Shown: positions 1 through 8,369 of the stretch, piece after piece
How positions within the stretch are numbered: position 1 is the first letter of the stretch
How the letters are laid out: every line of letters starts with the position of its first letter
DNA from: CBDHFN01 sp965262605
GTDB lineage: Bacteria > Pseudomonadota > Alphaproteobacteria > JASGCL01
Reading direction: 5' to 3'
Assembly (NCBI GenBank): GCA_965262605.1
Contig: CBDHFN010000003.1
Span: 1,612,001 to 1,676,000 of the forward strand
Length of the DNA: 64,000 nucleotides
Program-made: the position numbers and the translations under genes
The notes under the pieces: model-generated
Databases searched by the model: none
Told to the model about the DNA's origin: nothing
Seen by the model: the letters and a program-made list of their open reading frames with translations, nothing else

Positions 1-1
1 C

Positions 2-1132
2 ATGATGATTATTGATAGTGAAGGCAAAGGTTTAGGCAATGATTATTGGGCAAATAGTGGCTGGATTTGGATGACAACGGCAATTTTACATTGTTGCTAT
101 CGGTGGCGATTAGAAAAAAATACTATGCCATCTTTGGCGGATGTATATAATTATATCAATCCAGACTCCGCGGGCGGTGATTCTGGCGGCGGTTTAACCC
201 AAATTTTGCAAGATATGATGGAATATGACCATCAAAATGCTTTTATTAATGATAATATTAAACGCGGTGCTGGGGCTTTATTGGCAAAGGCAGAACAAGA
301 ACGCTCGGGCGTGCATTCTTCAGGTTCTGTCAAATTGGGTTTATTCATTGAGCCAACGGTTGCCAAAAACACGGCAACATCTGATTGGACTATTGACGAA
401 CTTATGGACGGCGATAAACCCGTATCATGTTATTTAATTGTTCCGCCATCTGATATTATACGCTTAAAGCCATTAATTCGGATTATCCTTACTCTTTTAA
501 TTACTAAACGCACGGCAACCATGGATTTTTCGGGTGGCAAGCAAAAAAACCCTTATAAATACCGATTATTGCTATTATTGGACGAATTTACTTCAATAGG
601 TAAAATTGAAATATTTGAAAAAGCCATTGGTTATATTGCCGGATATGGTTTAAAAACATATGTAATTATACAAGATTTAAACCAATTATATAAAGAATAT
701 ACTAAGGATGAAGCAATTACCAGTAATTGCCATGTTCAGGTTGCGTTTGCACCGAACACGGTGCCAACCGCGGAATATTTACAAAAAAGATTGGGCGATA
801 GGACGATTCAATTAAAAAATATCTCTACTTCGTCCAGTAAATCCGGAACAAGCACAAGTATTTCTTATCAATCACACAAAGTCCCGTTGTTAAATACCGC
901 GCAAATTATGCAATTACCAATGGGTAAAATGCTAACAATGATTGCTAAAAATCCACCATTATTATTAAACCAGCCATTTTTTTATAAAAATAAAATTATG
1001 GTTAAGCGGACGCAAATACCCGCCGTTTTTAATGACCAAGAAGCAACTGCGTTTAAGGTTCATGAAGGCACTATACCAACAGAATTACCCGCCGATTCAT
1101 CGGTTGATAATAAACCCGTAACAACCAATTAA
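2..1132 (+). CDS. traG: TraG/VirD4-type conjugative coupling ATPase, C-terminal part
   Basis: Type IV coupling protein that would link the relaxosome to a mating channel at the inner membrane. The visible 376 residues hold a Walker B segment (LLLLLDEF near residues 189-196) and the family block around residues 128-160 (DWTIDEL then PVSCYLIVPPSDI). Family members usually exceed 550 residues, and the Walker A motif and N-terminal membrane segments are absent here, so the gene runs off the left edge and the first ATG is internal. It is followed 13 bases later by a small acidic ORF and then a primase and relaxase, which supports a DNA-transfer operon. TraG of the IncP type is favoured because the downstream relaxase is TraI-like. 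Confidence 0.88.
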   Translation: MMIIDSEGKGLGNDYWANSGWIWMTTAILHCCYRWRLEKNTMPSLADVYNYINPDSAGGDSGGGLTQILQDMMEYDHQNAFINDNIKRGAGALLAKAEQERSGVHSSGSVKLGLFIEPTVAKNTATSDWTIDELMDGDKPVSCYLIVPPSDIIRLKPLIRIILTLLITKRTATMDFSGGKQKNPYKYRLLLLLDEFTSIGKIEIFEKAIGYIAGYGLKTYVIIQDLNQLYKEYTKDEAITSNCHVQVAFAPNTVPTAEYLQKRLGDRTIQLKNISTSSSKSGTSTSISYQSHKVPLLNTAQIMQLPMGKMLTMIAKNPPLLLNQPFFYKNKIMVKRTQIPAVFNDQEATAFKVHEGTIPTELPADSSVDNKPVTTN

Positions 1133-1145
1133 CAAGGAGAATATC

Positions 1146-1475
1146 ATGATTGGAAACTACATTGAATTTAGCCAAGCCTTAGCCAATAAAGAAAATTTAA
1201 ATCCGAACGAATTTGAAGATTTAATTAATTATTTCGCGAATATGTCGGCAGAAGATTTTGAAAAATATTCAAAAGAACATGCCCAAGCGAACCGCGACTT
1301 AACCAGTGAGCTTGCGGGCGTTTTTCTTCTTGAAGCTGAATCTGAATATTATGAATCTGCAAACCCTGATGAAGCTTTAGAAGTGGATCCAGAATTAGCG
1401 GATTTAATGGGTGCTTTACCCGAAGACGCAATTAATTTTGATGATATTCAATTATCATTAAATATTGCTGCTTAA
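1146..1475 (+). CDS. Small acidic hypothetical protein in the transfer operon
   Basis: A 109-residue acidic protein rich in Glu, Asp, Asn and Ala, with no membrane segment or signal peptide. I recognise no domain. The start is supported by AAGGAG followed by a short spacer before the ATG. It lies between the coupling protein and primase genes with short gaps (13 and 36 bases), so it is very probably cotranscribed with them. The acidic, helix-prone composition would suit a DNA-mimic or partner protein, but that is speculation. Confidence 0.75.
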   Translation: MIGNYIEFSQALANKENLNPNEFEDLINYFANMSAEDFEKYSKEHAQANRDLTSELAGVFLLEAESEYYESANPDEALEVDPELADLMGALPEDAINFDDIQLSLNIAA

Positions 1476-1511
1476 TAACCATTATAAACAACCAAACAAA
1501 GGAAAAATATC

Positions 1512-3482
1512 ATGTTTGAAAAATTCGTAAAAACAATTAAAAATGGCACTTCTTTTTTACATAAAAATGAAGTCGCCGTGCAACCATTTAATCCCATCAC
1601 TGGCAAGGAATTTAATGAAATTAACGATTTCAAATTAACGGCTGAAAATCGTCCTGACCCACGCTGGATGACGGCAAGCCAACTTGTCCAAGCGGGTTAT
1701 GCACTAGAACCTAACGCAAGACCCGTTGATTTATCCTATTTTATCACCGAAGAAAAAGGTGTAAAATTGGATTCGCCCAAATTAATTAAAGCCCAAGTTT
1801 ACAACGGCGCCGATATTATGGGGCTTGAAAAATTTGATTTACAAGAAGAAAAAGGCAGATGGGTTTTAGAGTCAAAAATCAATGAAAAAGATATGCTTAA
1901 ATCAATTTCAAGTGCTGGTTTAAAATTTGATAATAGCATTGATGGTCAAAAAAAATTACAAGCAATTGTCCAATTGGCAACTTTTTATCACAACCGAAAA
2001 AATTTCCATAAACAAGACCCGATTAAAACAACTGATGGTTTTGAAATTATGCTCGGCGATAAATCAACAAAATTTGCAAACGAAGCAGTAATGAAGGCTG
2101 CTATCAAATTAGCCTCAAGCTTTCAAGACCTTTACGCATCAATGGAATATAAAAAAATACAAGCAAAAAATAATTTTCCAGCTGGCGATAAGTCTGAAAA
2201 AGAATTACTCAAAAGTCTTGATAATGTCAAAAATGATTTTGATAAATTTCAAAATGTTCGTCAAAAAATTGAATTAAGCGAGGATAAAGCCATGCAAAAT
2301 ATACCCGAAAAAATCTATGTCAAAGCAGATTTTCAAAATAAAGATTTAGCCAAATCGCAAGGTGCCGCTTGGGATAAAGAAAAAAAATCATGGTTTGTCG
2401 CACCTAATAACGATAAAATTGATTTTAAAATTTTTCCTAAACATACGCCTGAACCTGTTATTGAACCATCGGTATTATTCAAAGAAGAAGCCGCAAAAAA
2501 AGGTTTAATTATCGATGGCGAATTAACCATTGGTAAATCCACGCGTTGCGCGGTTGAAGGCGATAAACCAGGGAAAAAATCGGGAACATACATTTATCAT
2601 GAAAATGGTGTGCCAAATGGTGTAATTACCAACTTTAAAACTGGTGAAATTGGGCAAAAATGGATTAAAACTAATCAATCAAAGCTTAGTGGCGAACGAA
2701 AAATTGAAAATCCGAAACATGCTGAAATTCAAGCCAAAAATAATGACAATCGAATAGCGATTTATGCACAAAAAGCCAAGCAGGCGTTTGCAATTATTGC
2801 TGACAAGGCAAAAAATTATGCTAAATCAATGAATGATCATCCGTATTTACAAGTAAAAAATATTAAACCTTACGGTATTAAAATTGACAAAGGCAACGAA
2901 GAATTTCCGCGCAATTCCTTAGTAATTCCAATTCATAATATCAAGGGCGAAATTAGGTCGATTCAATTTATTGATTCCGAAGGCAAAAAAACTTTCATGA
3001 AGGATGCCGAAAAATCCGGAAATTTCAATTTGATTGATTCAAATGCAAAATTTGACATCAAACCAATTGATAGAAAATATAATGATATTATCATTTGTGA
3101 AGGTTATGCAACTGGCGCATCATTACACGAAGCAACGGGTAAACCTGTGGCTGTGGCATTTGACGCGACAAATTTAAGCCGTGTTGCTGAAAATATCCGT
3201 GGTGCATATCCGAATGCTAATTTAGTAATTGCGGCGGATAATGATTTAAGCAAAGAAATCAATGTTGGTTTAATTAAAGCGCATGAAGCAGCACAAAAAG
3301 TCAATGCCACGGTTAAAGCACCAAATTTTACCAAAGAAGAAGTCGCCAAAGGATTAAGCGATTTTAATGACTTGGCTAAGACACGGGGCATTGCGGCGAT
3401 TAATCAAGAATTACGCGGTGCTTTCCCGCTTAAACAACCCGCTATAAGCGCAAATAAAACGGCGCAAATGTCGGTTGCTTAA
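1512..3482 (+). CDS. traC: Toprim-domain plasmid primase with ArdC-like N-terminus and DUF5710-like segment
   Basis: A 656-residue mobile-element primase-like protein, expected to prime the transferred strand in the recipient. Residues about 25-80 resemble the ArdC/DUF1738 ssDNA-binding region (NPITGKEFN, then DPRWMT and GYALEPNARPV). Residues about 266-300 form a DUF5710-like module (IYVKADF..KDLAKSQGAAWD..KKSWFV). The C-terminal third is a Toprim fold: IIICEGYATGAS near residue 525 holds the catalytic Glu, and IAADND near 570 the acidic pair. The start has an AAAGGAA box. A strong terminator follows the stop. The symbol follows RP4 TraC by role and is tentative. Confidence 0.8.
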   Translation: MFEKFVKTIKNGTSFLHKNEVAVQPFNPITGKEFNEINDFKLTAENRPDPRWMTASQLVQAGYALEPNARPVDLSYFITEEKGVKLDSPKLIKAQVYNGADIMGLEKFDLQEEKGRWVLESKINEKDMLKSISSAGLKFDNSIDGQKKLQAIVQLATFYHNRKNFHKQDPIKTTDGFEIMLGDKSTKFANEAVMKAAIKLASSFQDLYASMEYKKIQAKNNFPAGDKSEKELLKSLDNVKNDFDKFQNVRQKIELSEDKAMQNIPEKIYVKADFQNKDLAKSQGAAWDKEKKSWFVAPNNDKIDFKIFPKHTPEPVIEPSVLFKEEAAKKGLIIDGELTIGKSTRCAVEGDKPGKKSGTYIYHENGVPNGVITNFKTGEIGQKWIKTNQSKLSGERKIENPKHAEIQAKNNDNRIAIYAQKAKQAFAIIADKAKNYAKSMNDHPYLQVKNIKPYGIKIDKGNEEFPRNSLVIPIHNIKGEIRSIQFIDSEGKKTFMKDAEKSGNFNLIDSNAKFDIKPIDRKYNDIIICEGYATGASLHEATGKPVAVAFDATNLSRVAENIRGAYPNANLVIAADNDLSKEINVGLIKAHEAAQKVNATVKAPNFTKEEVAKGLSDFNDLAKTRGIAAINQELRGAFPLKQPAISANKTAQMSVA

Positions 3483-3499
3483 ACCATCACAAACTCAAC

Positions 3500-3530
3500 A
3501 GGGCGGGCTTAATAGCTCGCCCTTTTTTTA
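3500..3530 (+). terminator. Rho-independent terminator after primase gene
   Basis: Stem AGGGCG/CGCCCT with an inner GCT/AGC extension and TAAT loop, followed by a run of eight T. It separates the traG-primase transcript from the next promoter. Confidence 0.88.
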
Positions 3531-3559
3531 TTGAAATAATCGGTAATTTATGTTATAAA
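3531..3559 (+). promoter_or_regulatory. Sigma70-type promoter of the mobilisation operon
   Basis: TTGAAA at 3531-3536 and TATAAA at 3554-3559 with a 17-base spacer, directly after the terminator and about 30 bases before the next gene. Confidence 0.7.
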
Positions 3560-3589
3560 ATAAATATATTTTAACCAAAGGAGTTTAAT

Positions 3590-3853
3590 ATGACAAACGC
3601 ACAACTCAAAAGACAACCATGGGACTTAACCGATGAGGAAATGGCTCATAATAACTTTCATATTAATAAATTAATTGAAGCTAATGAAGCGAATGATGAG
3701 GAAGCACGATTTTTTCATCAATCCAAAATTCTGAATGCACCTGACACTTTGATGAATTTTAAAATTTATCGGGGTTCTCAATGGATTTTAGATAGAAAAT
3801 TAGATATTACATTAGCAAATAGAAAGTTTGGCAATGACTGGTTATTTAGATAA
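3590..3853 (+). CDS. Hypothetical protein, first gene of mobilisation operon
   Basis: An 87-residue protein of unrecognised family with a charged N-terminal half and a more hydrophobic C-terminus ending in NDWLFR. It is preceded by AAGGAG and a consensus-like promoter, so it starts the operon that continues through the RHH protein and relaxase. The next ORF begins inside it in another frame (20-base overlap), suggesting translational coupling. A frameshifted single protein of about 270 residues is an alternative, but both frames end and start cleanly. Confidence 0.7.
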   Translation: MTNAQLKRQPWDLTDEEMAHNNFHINKLIEANEANDEEARFFHQSKILNAPDTLMNFKIYRGSQWILDRKLDITLANRKFGNDWLFR

Positions 3854-4391
3854 ACTTGATAATTGGCTTGCTTTTGAAAATAATTCTAAACTTGCTTTAA
3901 ATCCTCTTGCCGAAGCATATTCGCAAAAGCAAATTGTCAAGGTTTTGCAGGCGATTTATAAAACGTGCGATATAGATATGATAATGTCGGCTGAAAAGGC
4001 AATTAATATTCATGAATTGCAATATTATACTAATTCAAAACCCATGGAATCAAGTATTAAACAGACTTTAACGAGTATAGAGATTACGAATAAATTGATT
4101 GATGTTATACACAACAAGCCAGATGAGTATATAATACGCGCTAAATCATATGAAGAAGCCAAAAATAAAATTGGCGATTTACCCAACGATGAGGCAAGGC
4201 AATTTTTTAAAGCACAATCAACACGATTTGTTAATTTAAGTAAAGCACCGCTTAGCACCGATAAAAAAGCCACCATAGAAGCGCGTAAAATTAATATCCG
4301 CCTCGCGGGGGAGATTTATACCGATATGCAAAAAAATGTGCTTGGCATTCAAAATACAAATAGCCCTAAACAAAAAATTATATCATTATGA
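3834..4391 (+). CDS. Hypothetical protein of mobilisation operon
   Basis: A 185-residue, helix-rich soluble protein of no recognised family. The ATG at 3834 lies inside the end of the previous gene, and a TTG two codons upstream is an alternative start. It ends in an ATGA overlap with the RHH gene downstream, so the block 3590-5853 looks like one translationally coupled unit. A relaxosome accessory role is plausible from position only. Confidence 0.7.
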   Translation: MTGYLDKLDNWLAFENNSKLALNPLAEAYSQKQIVKVLQAIYKTCDIDMIMSAEKAINIHELQYYTNSKPMESSIKQTLTSIEITNKLIDVIHNKPDEYIIRAKSYEEAKNKIGDLPNDEARQFFKAQSTRFVNLSKAPLSTDKKATIEARKINIRLAGEIYTDMQKNVLGIQNTNSPKQKIISL

Positions 4392-4753
4392 TTAAAGCAT
4401 CGTCAAATAAGAAAAATAGAAAATTTCTAATCAAGGCAAATGATAACGAACTTGAATATTTAAAAAATTTAGCTGCTGCTTATAATATTTCAAGAGCCGA
4501 ACTTATTCGCCGTTTATTCATGAATGAACCAATGCCCAAACCCAACGAAGATATTAAAATATTACAAGAATTTCGTTCGGCAATTGTAAAAACAAATGCC
4601 GATTTAGCGCGTCTGGGTAATTTATTCAAACTGGCGATTGAAACCCTTGATGACCATAAAAAAGCCGAACCATTGGTGCAAATATCGCGCGAAATTGCCA
4701 TGCAACACGCATTACTTAAATCACAAATTAACCAAATACCGAATTTTAAATAA
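4388..4753 (+). CDS. traJ: TraJ/MobC-like ribbon-helix-helix relaxosome protein
   Basis: A 121-residue protein whose N-terminal third fits a ribbon-helix-helix DNA-binding fold (RKFLIKANDNELEYLKNLA, then ISRAELIRRLF). The C-terminal helical part contains an ALARLGNLFKLAI-like segment (TNADLARLGNLFK) typical of MobC/TraJ accessory proteins. Such proteins bind oriT and recruit the relaxase. The start overlaps the preceding stop (ATGA) and the stop overlaps the relaxase ATG by one base, the classical traJ-traI arrangement of IncP-like systems. Confidence 0.75.
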   Translation: MIKASSNKKNRKFLIKANDNELEYLKNLAAAYNISRAELIRRLFMNEPMPKPNEDIKILQEFRSAIVKTNADLARLGNLFKLAIETLDDHKKAEPLVQISREIAMQHALLKSQINQIPNFK

Positions 4754-5853
4754 TGATTGCCAAACAAATTATTAAAAAAGCAAATATTAAGGGCAGTTTT
4801 GGTGGTTTAGCGCGATATATTGCGGATGCGCCTGATAAGGGTGAAAAATTAGAATATTTATATTCACAAAATTTATACATGTCCCAAGAGGATTTACACG
4901 ACATTAATTTTGAACTTGAAAATCTAAACGAAACGATTATAGAAGCCGAGATGTTTCAAAGCTTCAATAATTCCCCAAATACTACTGATAAAAATTATCA
5001 CCTGTTAATATCATTTCAAGAAAATGAAAAACCAACCTTAGCCCAAGTAAGAGACATTGTTAATGAGTTTTCTAACGATTTAGGTTTTAAAGACCACCAT
5101 AGGCTAGTTGCGTGCCATGCAAATACTGATAACTTTCATATTCATGTCGCAATAAGCCGTGTGCACCCTGAAACTTATAAAATGCATTCACCATTTAGGG
5201 ATTTCGTAACAATGGCAAGAACCGCGCGAAGAATGGAATTAAAGCATGGTTTCAAAGTATCAAAAGGCATGACGGATTCACTTGAAAATAATAAAACGAA
5301 AATCAAAAATATATCTGATGACATAGAAGCTAACACTTGGCAACAGAGCTTTTATAGCTATTGCCAAGAAAATAAGCCTGCATTGCAAAAATTAATAAAT
5401 ACGGCAAAAAATTGGCAAGAAGTGCATGAAGGTTTTAATGAATTGGGCTTACATATAAAAAAGTTTGCTAATGGATTAGTTATTTGTGATAATAATTCAA
5501 CAAAAGGTATGAAAGCGTCAAATTTGGGGCGGGAATTTTCTAAAAATGCCCTTGAAAAACGATTTGGTCAATTTGAACCATTAATAAAAATTGATAAAAC
5601 CAAAGAAAAAAAGCGCTTTGAAGAAAAACCATTAACTAAACACCCAAAAACCAAAGAATATTTTCAAAAATTCAAGGAACGCACTAAAAAATTGGGGGTT
5701 TCATCAAAAAAACTTAAAGAAGCGGGCATTTTCAGCGGGAATAATTTTAAATTATTTCTTGAATATTTAATGATGGACGGCGATATATTAGCCATGGCTA
5801 TCATGAATTTTCACAAACAAACGCTTGGGCTTGGCGTATTAAAAAATCTATAA
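4753..5853 (+). CDS. traI: MOBP-type relaxase, RP4 TraI-like
   Basis: A 366-residue relaxase that would nick oriT and pilot the transferred strand. The N-terminus resembles RP4 TraI: MIAKQI..., then SFGGLARYIAD, which places a tyrosine at residue 22, the catalytic position known in RP4 TraI. Motif II-like text (NYHLLISFQENE) follows near residue 80. The metal-binding motif III is HANTDNFHIHVAISRVHP near residues 119-136, with the HxH histidines. The protein is about half the length of RP4 TraI and lacks its long C-terminal region. A hairpin with a nic-like sequence lies 48 bases downstream. Confidence 0.88.
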   Translation: MIAKQIIKKANIKGSFGGLARYIADAPDKGEKLEYLYSQNLYMSQEDLHDINFELENLNETIIEAEMFQSFNNSPNTTDKNYHLLISFQENEKPTLAQVRDIVNEFSNDLGFKDHHRLVACHANTDNFHIHVAISRVHPETYKMHSPFRDFVTMARTARRMELKHGFKVSKGMTDSLENNKTKIKNISDDIEANTWQQSFYSYCQENKPALQKLINTAKNWQEVHEGFNELGLHIKKFANGLVICDNNSTKGMKASNLGREFSKNALEKRFGQFEPLIKIDKTKEKKRFEEKPLTKHPKTKEYFQKFKERTKKLGVSSKKLKEAGIFSGNNFKLFLEYLMMDGDILAMAIMNFHKQTLGLGVLKNL

Positions 5854-5900
5854 ATTTAAAATACTTATCCAATTTTATTAAAATTTAAATTCAAGTTTAT

Positions 5901-5926
5901 GGCAGGTTTACCCTGCCGTAATTTTT
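5901..5926 (+). terminator. Hairpin after relaxase: terminator and/or oriT nic-like site
   Basis: GGCAGG/CCTGCC stem with a five-base TTTAC loop, followed by GTAATTTTT. It can act as an intrinsic terminator for the relaxase operon. The loop and 3' arm read TACCCTGCC, one base away from the IncP nic consensus YATCCTGY, so a role in oriT is also possible. Confidence 0.6.
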
Positions 5927-5986
5927 GCCGTTTATTTCATTCGTTGAGCAGTTTATCTGCGAATAAGATTTTTTCGCAAGAAAAAA

Positions 5987-6019
5987 CAAGATTATAGGTA
6001 TATACCTATAACTATCTTG
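5987..6019. repeat. Long dyad: 20-bp perfect palindrome with extra outer arms
   Basis: Positions 5992-6011 are a perfect palindrome (TTATAGGTAT/ATACCTATAA). Outer arms CAAGAT (5987-5992) and ATCTTG (6014-6019) extend the symmetry with two unpaired bases on the right. It sits about 20 bases before the decamer array and 250 bases before the recombinase, so it is a candidate protein-binding or att site. Confidence 0.75.
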
Positions 6020-6039
6020 CCACTAAAAAATAAAGTAAA

Positions 6040-6170
6040 TTAAGGTTATTTAAGGTTATTTTACGATTGATTGTAAAAAATTAAGGTTATTTAAGGTTAT
6101 TTAAGGTTATTTAAGGTTATTTAAGGTTATTTAAGGTTATTTAAGGTTATTTAAGGTTATTTAAGGTAAT
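6040..6170 (+). repeat. Tandem decamer array TTAAGGTTAT
   Basis: Two perfect copies lie at 6040-6059. After a 21-base gap, eight perfect copies lie at 6081-6160, followed by a ninth with one change (TTAAGGTAAT, 6161-6170). The period of ten bases puts every unit on nearly the same helical face, as for iterons. A related TTAAGGTAA occurs at 6261-6269 over the recombinase ribosome binding site. Confidence 0.9.
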
Positions 6171-6272
6171 TTCTATATTTATCAATGATTTATAAGGCAT
6201 AAAATTATTTATTTTAGTCTTGATTTAAGCCGTGAATCCTATATTTATAATGAAAATTATTAAGGTAAAATT

Positions 6273-7853
6273 ATGAATATTGTTATTTATGCCCGTTATA
6301 GCTCGGATTTGCAAAATGAAAAGTCTGTCGATGACCAAATTTTATTATGCAAGGAATTTATTGTTAAAAATATTCCAGATGGAAATTTGGTGCGAATATT
6401 CTATGACAAAGAAAAATCTGGTTCTGACAATAATCGTGAAGGAATTAATGACTTATTACAATTTATTAAAAATAAAAATAATGCTATAAAATATATTATT
6501 TGTGAAGACATTTCAAGAATTAGTCGGTCAATTTCGTTCATGGGTGGATTTTATGAAATGTGCGAATTTTACAACATAAAAATTAAAACGATTTTAGAGG
6601 GCGATATAAACGAAATACACATCGGCTTAAACGGCACAATGAATGCATTTCAATTAAAATCATTAAAACAAAAAATATTACGCGGGCATTCTAGCCGTGC
6701 GCGTGAGGGGCGAATAGTCGGTCTCAAATATGGTTATGATTTAGATTTTAAGGTTGATGAGAAAAATCGCCCAATATTAGGTTATAGAAAAATTAATGAC
6801 GCACAGGCATCAGTTATTAAAATGATATTTAATGATTTTGCAAATGGAATATCAATCTCGGGAATTGTTAAAAAATTAAATAATTTAGGCATTAAATCGC
6901 CATCGGGCAGTATTTGGCGCATTAATAATATATTATCGAGCGTTAAAAGACAAGAAGGGATATTACTATCGCAAATTTACCGCGGGCATTATATATATAA
7001 CCGAACTTTACAAAAGATTAATCCGCAAACAGGGCATAAACATGTCGAAATTAAGCCCAAAGAGCTTTGGATTGAAAAAGATATACCAGAGCTTAGAATA
7101 ATTGATGAAGAGACATGGGCGCGCGTGCAATATCGTATTTTGCATGAAAAAAATATTCGTAGCAAGCTTTTAGAAAAAAATAGCCCGATTCAGCGAATAA
7201 TTTCATTTCCTTTAACATATTTAGTATATTGTGGCGCGTGTAATAATATTATGAACCGCGCTCACGAAAGCAGATATATGTGTTCATTCGCAAGATTAAA
7301 TAAATTAGTTTGTCAAAATACCCGCACAAAAACCGATTTAGAAATTATTAATAAAACAATTGAATTTATCGAAAATAACATAGATATAAATAATATGATC
7401 AATATTATTAATGAATATTATTTTAATTTAGAAATTGAAATTAATGTATTATTAAATCAAATTAAAATTAATAATTTAAGTCTTAATGAAGCCTACGATT
7501 TATTACGACTTGGTTTAAATAAAGAAAAGTTTATGATTGACAAAATAAATTCATTAATGAAAAATATTAGTGATGATGAGCTTAAAATAAAAGAATTGGA
7601 TTTATTAAAAAAATATAAACCAATAAATTCCGAATTTATTCATGAAAAAATTATATTTGGATTAAAAAATATTATAGAAAATATTCATGATCCAGTTCTT
7701 GCCAAGCCAATAAATCAAATTTTAAAATGTTTTATAGAAAAAATAACATTATATCCAATAACTACCAAAGCCCAAGGCTCAAATATTGTTGTTTTAATGA
7801 AAAATGATATAAATTATTTTACCGCTTATATCACTATTTCAAAATTATGGTAA
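6273..7853 (+). CDS. Large serine recombinase (site-specific integrase)
   Basis: A 526-residue recombinase expected to integrate and excise the element. The N-terminal catalytic domain begins IYARYSSDLQ, with Ser10 as probable nucleophile, and continues with EDISRISRS near residue 80. The recombinase domain follows (GLKYGYDLDF... to about residue 290, including SPSGSIW and IYRGHYIYNR). A zinc ribbon lies at about 318-348 (YCGACNNIM..MCS...VC), then a Lys/Asn-rich coiled-coil segment to the end. Length and domain order are typical of large serine integrases. An ATG with AAGGT four to six bases upstream supports the start. Its base composition is even more AT-rich than that of the transfer genes. 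Confidence 0.92.
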   Translation: MNIVIYARYSSDLQNEKSVDDQILLCKEFIVKNIPDGNLVRIFYDKEKSGSDNNREGINDLLQFIKNKNNAIKYIICEDISRISRSISFMGGFYEMCEFYNIKIKTILEGDINEIHIGLNGTMNAFQLKSLKQKILRGHSSRAREGRIVGLKYGYDLDFKVDEKNRPILGYRKINDAQASVIKMIFNDFANGISISGIVKKLNNLGIKSPSGSIWRINNILSSVKRQEGILLSQIYRGHYIYNRTLQKINPQTGHKHVEIKPKELWIEKDIPELRIIDEETWARVQYRILHEKNIRSKLLEKNSPIQRIISFPLTYLVYCGACNNIMNRAHESRYMCSFARLNKLVCQNTRTKTDLEIINKTIEFIENNIDINNMINIINEYYFNLEIEINVLLNQIKINNLSLNEAYDLLRLGLNKEKFMIDKINSLMKNISDDELKIKELDLLKKYKPINSEFIHEKIIFGLKNIIENIHDPVLAKPINQILKCFIEKITLYPITTKAQGSNIVVLMKNDINYFTAYITISKLW

Positions 7854-7947
7854 ATCATTATCGATTTTATTAGCATATTCAATAACCCACGCGGCGCGGG
7901 CTTGTTAAAAAAATAATTACAAAGTAATTACAAAAAACCCTTAAAAA

Positions 7948-8229
7948 TCAATTTGAGTTTGGATTTTCACAAAAATCAAAAATTGAAATTTGTTTTAATT
8001 TCATATACATATCATCACTTGCGTTTTTCTTTTCGGCAATAATTTTATTATTCATTTCTTGAATTTTTTCAATAGAAAATGGCAAGTTATACTTCACCGA
8101 CCGCAAATTGCGTAAAGTGTTATAGTTATAGCCATGCCTTAAAGCAAAAGCTTTTAAATAACCATAACCTTTAGTTAATTCAATAAATCTCTTTTGCTCG
8201 CGCATTAATTTACTTTGTTTTTCACTCAT
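7948..8229 (-). CDS. Hypothetical protein, mobile element
   Basis: A 93-residue charged protein with no recognised domain. The central stretch (YLKAFALRHGYNYNTLRNLRS) looks like a helix-turn-helix, so DNA binding is possible but unproven. The start is supported by AAAGGAAC about eight bases upstream. It is divergent from the small membrane protein at 8370, and a GC-rich imperfect hairpin lies between them. Confidence 0.6.
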   Translation of the reverse strand: MSEKQSKLMREQKRFIELTKGYGYLKAFALRHGYNYNTLRNLRSVKYNLPFSIEKIQEMNNKIIAEKKNASDDMYMKLKQISIFDFCENPNSN

Positions 8230-8301
8230 TACCTTGTTCCTTTCTGTTTTACAATGCTGGCTTGAATTTGAAATTTTATAATGTTATTGTGTTTTTTAGT
8301 T

Positions 8302-8332
8302 GCGGACGGGATTTTACCAGAACCCCGCCCGC
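8302..8332. repeat. GC-rich imperfect hairpin between divergent small genes
   Basis: GCGGACGGGA pairs with CCCCGCCCGC with two mismatches around an 11-base loop. It stands out in an AT-rich region. No T-run follows on either strand, so a terminator is not obvious. Confidence 0.45.
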
Positions 8333-8369
8333 TTTCCCCTACAACACTTAAACACATAGGAGAATTCTG

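Larger units (their letters stand above)
5854..6272. other. Non-coding 419-base region between relaxase and recombinase
   Basis: No ORF with coding character is seen. In order it holds a GC-rich hairpin, an imperfect dyad (ATTCG..GCAG / CTGC-GAAT near 5940-5966), a long palindrome, a decamer array in two blocks, and a TTGATT-type element about 35-45 bases before the recombinase. This organisation fits an oriT, att or replication-control region. Confidence 0.7.

Noticed and set aside
3590..4391. Frameshift joining the 87- and 185-residue ORFs into one gene
   Set aside because: Both frames have plausible starts and stops and the overlap resembles the other coupled junctions in this operon. Homologues would be needed to support a frameshift.
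6040..6170. Decamer array as a CRISPR array
   Set aside because: Units are ten bases and abut directly without variable spacers, and no cas genes are visible.
7860..7910. GC-rich CCCACGCGGCGCGGGC as a terminator of the recombinase gene
   Set aside because: Pairing is poor and the T-run is interrupted; too weak to list as a feature.
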